A DNA stretch of 64,000 bases from Ehretia macrophylla (lineage: Eukaryota > Streptophyta > Magnoliopsida > Boraginales > Ehretiaceae), in the NCBI GenBank assembly GCA_037974665.1, contig CM075765.1, forward strand, positions 17,187,648-17,251,647. The letters run 5' to 3'. The position numbers and the translations under genes are program-made. The notes under the pieces are model-generated. The model did not search any database, was not told the DNA's origin, and worked only from the letters and a program-made list of their open reading frames with translations. Position 1 is the first letter of the stretch, and each line of letters begins with the position of its first letter. Positions 60,221 through 64,000 of the stretch are shown here, in pieces.

Positions 60221-60424
60221 GCAGAGGATTTAGCCAGAGAGGGGGGACTTCTGAGACACACATTAATACATACATATATTCTTCTTTTTCTGAAAAAGCA
60301 TCAAGCTAATTTAAGCATCGGAGTGCTAATGCGGGCAAGACCCGCTAAGCTCTCTTTGTTTTGCAGGTATCAAGGCAGTGCGTGAAGGCCACTTGCGACC
60401 CGTCATTTTTCTACCTTAACAGGT

Positions 60425-60442
60425 TGGCGCCCACTGTGGGGC
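60425..60442 (+). promoter_or_regulatory. Primer-binding site of element C
   Basis: TGGCGCCCACTGTGGGGC, 3 bp after the LTR end. This is a common PBS form of plant Ty3/gypsy elements. Confidence 0.75.
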
Positions 60443-60482
60443 CGATTTTAAATTCCCCACTGAGTTTTCACAAGATTACACC

Positions 60483-61682
60483 ATGGTAACTACCCGGAGC
60501 CAAAATGTTGCAAGTGGATATGGAGGAGAAGCTGTAGAACAGCCAAATGTGCCGTTCTGTCTGGGAGAGACTTCCAACCTTAGACAGACCGAGTTACCGC
60601 CGCCAGGAGGAGAGATACCTACGGAAAATCGTCCACCATACAGCAATCCATACACAAATCAGTACCAAAGCTACCAACCAATATACTATCCACAAGGACC
60701 TGTTTGGAACACAGGGTGGCAGTATCCCACTGCTGCAACACAAGTTCAGCAAACTAACCAGCTAACAGATATTGGTTATATCCTAAAAACCCTGGAGGAG
60801 TTGAAACAGGCTGTTCATAATCTAACACCTCAACCAGCACCTCACCACCCAGATATTCAACCTCATCAAACGCACCGGAAAAATCATTCGCGCCAAACCA
60901 CCCAATCAGCCAGAAATACAACCAAACCAAGAGAGTCCAAACAACGGGTTCACGCTAGGGGGCAACGCAAAGAAACGATGAACTCCACAAGGTCATCACA
61001 GAGTTCGAATGCGGCAGCACGTGACCTAACTCAAAGTACCCGAATAAGGGGTACTGCTAGTGTAATATCGGTGGCAAGGACTTTTCGAGGCCCAAATCCC
61101 TTCAACCGCGCCATCAACAAGGTTCCGAAGCCCGCACAGTACAAATTGCCTCATTTGCCCACCTATGATGGACATGGAGACCCTAAAGATCATTTGGCGG
61201 TGTTCAGGCACAAAATGGAGTTCACGGAGTTGCCAGAGGCTTGGGTGTGTAAAGCTTTTGCAGGAACTTTAGTGGAGGCGGCCAGGGTGTGGTATGACGA
61301 ACTGAACGAGGGGGCAGTCGGTTCTTTTATGTAAGTAGTGGATTTGTTTGTTGGGAGATTTTCCTCGGCTATTAGGCCGACCCGCCACACTACCTCCTTG
61401 CTCGGTTTGAAGCAGAGAGAAGGAGAAACTCTCCGTCGGTATGCCACTCGCTTTAATGAGGCAACCCTTCAGTGTGCACAATTTGATCAGGGTTTTGCAA
61501 TACAGGCGTTCACAAAGGGGGTAACAAATGAGTTGCTCCAGGCTTCCTTAGCCAAAAAGACCCCACAGAACATGATAGAATTGATGACCAGAGCCGAGAA
61601 GTATATTAAAGTAGAAGAGGTGGCGATAGCGGAGAAGGAAGAAGACTCTAAGAAGAGAAGATCGGAAGAGAGGTCAAGCTAG
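60483..61682 (+). pseudogene. gag of element C with one in-frame stop
   Basis: The ATG at 60,483 has a good context (ACCATGG). The N-terminal 180 residues are Gln/Pro/Tyr/Thr-rich and unstructured. The retrotransposon gag domain follows: PKPAQYKLPHLPTYDGHGDP, KAFAGTLVEAARVWYDEL, and after a break LKQREGETLRRYATRF and ELMTRAEKYIKVEE. A TAA at 61,332-61,334 stops the frame in the middle of the domain; reading continues in the same frame to 61,682. No zinc knuckle is seen before the end. Because the stop splits the capsid-like domain it is more likely a mutation than a programmed read-through site. Confidence 0.85.
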
Positions 61683-61974
61683 GAGCCTACAGATTCGAAG
61701 ACCTCGGCGGTAAGGAATTGAGAAAGGTTTGACACATAGAGCGGCTAAGAAAACACTCTTTGAAGGTTTAATTGTTGTTTATGTTGAGACAAATTATGTC
61801 TCTACAATGAATTGATATTCGCGTCCTAAGTTTCTTTAAATGATTGTAAATTCTTTGAGACAAATATCATGTGGTCTACTAAGGCAAACCTTTATCGGAA
61901 GAAAGTCAAATCCTGAAATAGGAGACCAACTTGCCAAAATAGATAAAAGAGAGAGACACACTTCTTGCGGATCT

Positions 61975-62735
61975 TGCCGGGGGCACGACCCCCGAGTTTC
62001 AAAACAAAGGCTGGGGGCACGACCCCCGAGTTTCAAGTTCGAAGACGAAGACTGGGGGCCCGCCCCCCGCGTTTCAAAACGAAGGCCGGGGGCACGACCC
62101 CCGAGTTTCAAGTTCGAAGACGAAGACTGGGGGCACGACCCCCGCGTTTCAAAACGAAGGCCGGGGGCACGACCCCCGAGTTTCAAGTTCGAAGACGAAG
62201 ACTGGGGGCACGACCCCCGAGTTTCAAAACAAAGGCTGGGGGCACGACCCCCGAGTTTCAAGTTCGAAGACGAAGACTGGGGGCACGACCCCCGCGTTTC
62301 AAAACGAAGGCCGGGGGCACGACCCCCGAGTTTCAAGTTCGAAGACGAAGACTGGGGGCACGACCCCCGCGTTTCAAAACGAAGGCCGGGGGCACGACCC
62401 CCGAGTTTCAAGTTCGAAGACGAAGACTGGGGGCACGACCCCCGAGTTTCAAATACGAAGGCCGGGGGCACGACCCCCGAGTTTCAAAAACAAAGGCCGG
62501 GGGCACGACCCCCGAGTTTCAAATACAAAGGCCAGGGGCAGGGCCCCCGAGTTTTCAAAACGAGGGCGGGGGGCACGCCCCCCGAGTTTCAAAAAACGAA
62601 GGCCGGGGGCACGACCCCCGAGTTTCCAAGGCAAAGGCAGGGGGTACGACCCCCGAACCTCAAAAACGAAAACCGGAGGTCCGGGGCACGACCCCGACCC
62701 ACGTCTGGGGTTCAATGCTGGGGGCACGACCCCCA
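61975..62735. repeat. Hairpin-rich tandem array (GGGGGCACGACCCCC core) in element C
   Basis: About 21 cores of GGGGGCACGACCCCC, each able to form a 5-bp G/C stem. In the first part (61,979-62,429) they alternate at 34 and 41 bp, making a 75-bp higher-order unit (GAGTTTCAAGTTCGAAGACG in one spacer, GCGTTTCAAAACGAAGG in the other). Afterwards single units of about 35 bp follow and degrade. As 75 is a multiple of 3, long frames stay open on both strands; these are not taken as genes. Confidence 0.88.
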
Positions 62736-63005
62736 GAGTCATCAAAATTATCCTTCAACAATAAAGGATTTCAGAAAAATATGACCCAACAAAAGAAATT
62801 GAGTACAGGAGGGAAAACCAAGGGTTTCAAATCCTCATCATTTCAAAAGTCACTGCACCAGATCTTGACAAGTGACAAGGCTGCATTATTGGTGGTAGGT
62901 GACAAATTGCATAGAAGATAAAGCAGAGTTAAAATAATTTATTGACTAGATTCGACTTTGCTAAAGCATCACAATCAGTTCCCAAACCTATTTTATAGCT
63001 CAAGG
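62736..63005. other. 3' internal part of element C
   Basis: Non-coding, A-rich, no motif recognised. Confidence 0.5.
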
Positions 63006-63021
63006 AACTGAGGGGGCATCA
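63006..63021 (+). promoter_or_regulatory. Polypurine tract of element C
   Basis: AACTGAGGGGGCATCA precedes the TG of the 3' LTR. It is short and includes pyrimidines at its end. Confidence 0.55.
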
Positions 63022-64000
63022 TGATACGTATAAAACCCCTGAACTTTTACAGAATTACAAATTGGCACAAGATAGCCCAAAATTAAAAGACGGCGCCACC
63101 AACGATAAGGTCCGAGGTCCAACGAACCTCGGACCGAGAGATCCGAGGTCCAAGAGACCTCGGAATTAAATAGTCCGAGGTCCCTTGGACCTCGGAATTT
63201 CTGTCCGAGGTCCAAGAGACCTCGGACAAAGCCTGTCCGAGGTCTCTTGGACCTCGGACTTTTTGTCCGAGGTCCAAGAGACCTCGGAATAATTTAATCC
63301 GAGGTCCCTTGGACCTCGGACAAATCTTGTCCGAGGTCCAAGAGACCTCGGATGTACTGTCCGAGGTCCATGGACCTCGGACAGATTTGTCCGAGGTCCA
63401 AGGACCTCGGACATTTGCTGTCCGAGGTCCATGGACCTCGGACAGCTTTGTTCGAGGTCCAAGGACCTCGGACCAGTGATGTTCGAGGGCCATGGAGCTC
63501 GGACCAGTGGTGTCCGAGGTCCATGGCCCCCCCCCCAGTGATGTCCGAGGTCTACGGACCTCGGACGTTTATTTTCCGAGGTCCTGTGGACCTCGGACAG
63601 GCTTTCTGGAGCAGGTTCGGGTTTTCGGGTTTTGGTCGTCGTGCGCGGAGAGACTTTTTTTGGGTCAGGCGAGGTAGAGCTGTCTGAGCTACCTTTTTTG
63701 TACTAGTATACTTTGTTCCGTAAACTCAGAGAATCTCCAGCAAAACTCCCACTGATCTATTTAATCAATTGTCCACCAGTCCTTTGTCAATTTTCCACAA
63801 TGCTTGTAATGATGATTCACTGCTGCACCTTTAATCTTTTGACTCAGCTGCAATGATTACTTTTCCTTTGTGACTCAGCAAACCATGTGACTTCAAAAGC
63901 CATGATGCCTATAAAAGGCAGAGGATTTAGCCAGAGAGGGGGGACTTCTGAGACACACATTAATACATACATATATTCTTCTTTTTCTGAAAAAGCACCA
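63022..64000 (+). mobile_element. 3' LTR of element C, incomplete at the window edge
   Basis: It repeats the 5' LTR from TGATACGTATAAAACCCC up to GAAAAAGCACCA. It includes the palindrome array (63,106-63,600), with small differences such as a C-run at about 63,527-63,536 in place of part of one palindrome. Confidence 0.88.

Larger units (their letters stand above)
59373..60421 (+). mobile_element. 5' LTR of element C
   Basis: 1,049 bp, starts TGATACGTATAAAACCCC, ends CTACCTTAACA. It has a palindrome array (59,470-59,905), then a TATA box (TATAAAAG at 60,213-60,220) and a short G/C hairpin (AGCGGG...CCCGCT-type, 60,331-60,350). Confidence 0.88.
59373..64000 (+). mobile_element. Non-autonomous LTR retrotransposon (element C), cut by the window end
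   Basis: The 5' LTR is 59,373-60,421, and the 3' LTR begins at 63,022 and runs off the window about 70 bp before its end. The internal part is only 2.6 kb: PBS, one broken gag frame (60,483-61,682), a large tandem array (61,975-62,735) and a PPT. No protease, RT or integrase is present, so it depends on another element. The gag and PBS type point to Ty3/gypsy. It shares no LTR sequence with element B. The LTRs look more alike than those of element B, which suggests a younger insertion. The left flank is AGAAGG; the right flank lies outside. Confidence 0.88.

Noticed and set aside
61975-62735. Could the regular repeat and spacer pattern be a CRISPR array?
   Set aside because: Plant nuclear DNA inside an LTR element; spacers are themselves repeated, so this is a tandem satellite-like array.
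61836-62921. Three overlapping long open frames of 211-318 codons
   Set aside because: They arise from a 75-bp tandem array whose length is a multiple of three; translated units are low-complexity on both strands.

Overview
This is nuclear DNA of a flowering plant, most likely a eudicot. It is AT-rich and has intron-split plant genes, plastid-targeted enzymes, a P-class pentatricopeptide repeat gene, an HMGA-type AT-hook gene and a GeBP/STKL-type regulator. Between them lie Tat-lineage Ty3/gypsy retrotransposons, LINE and SINE relics and many small terminal-inverted-repeat (TIR) elements. I cannot name the species.

Layout. About 1-6.6 kb is a decayed Tat-type Ty3/gypsy relic (element A): LTR-like sequence fused to a pol relic, an antisense accessory gene, and a truncated 3' LTR. 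From 6.6 to 42.8 kb is a gene island of five genes in short islands between MITEs: HMGA-like (11.2-12.3 kb, minus), GeBP/STKL-like (22.2-23.3 kb, minus), PPR (28.5-30.3 kb, plus), plastid GGPP synthase (37.2-38.4 kb, plus) and plastid dehydroascorbate reductase (39.0-42.1 kb, minus, six exons reconstructed). From 42,839 to 52,677 is a nearly complete Tat element (element B) with two LTRs, PBS, gag-pro, RT, two RNase H domains, integrase, a tandem-repeat spacer, a spliced antisense gene with its own TATA box, and a polypurine tract. From 52.7 to 59.4 kb there is no recognisable gene, only a PIF/Harbinger-like element, a tandem duplication and a SINE relic. From 59,373 to past the window end is a gag-only, non-autonomous LTR element (element C) full of hairpin-forming tandem repeats.

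How the genes relate. GGPP synthase makes the C20 precursor of chlorophyll side chains, carotenoids and other plastid isoprenoids. DHAR regenerates ascorbate in the plastid. The two are convergent neighbours about 630 bp apart, and nothing suggests a shared operon-like function. The other genes are ordinary unlinked plant genes. All three retrotransposon copies carry disabling changes. Elements A and B share an accessory antisense gene with the same intron position and the same promoter core, which is the most structured non-standard signal in the window.

MITE content is high. I could define exact ends and target-site duplications for a Mutator-like element with a perfect 9-bp duplication (16,090-17,464), a second Mutator-like MITE directly upstream of the PPR gene (27,957-28,498), a hAT-like element with an 8-bp duplication (26,160-27,200), and several PIF/Harbinger-like elements with TTA/TAA duplications, three of them packed together at 34.7-36.6 kb. 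All similarity statements come from reading by eye; no alignment or database search was run.
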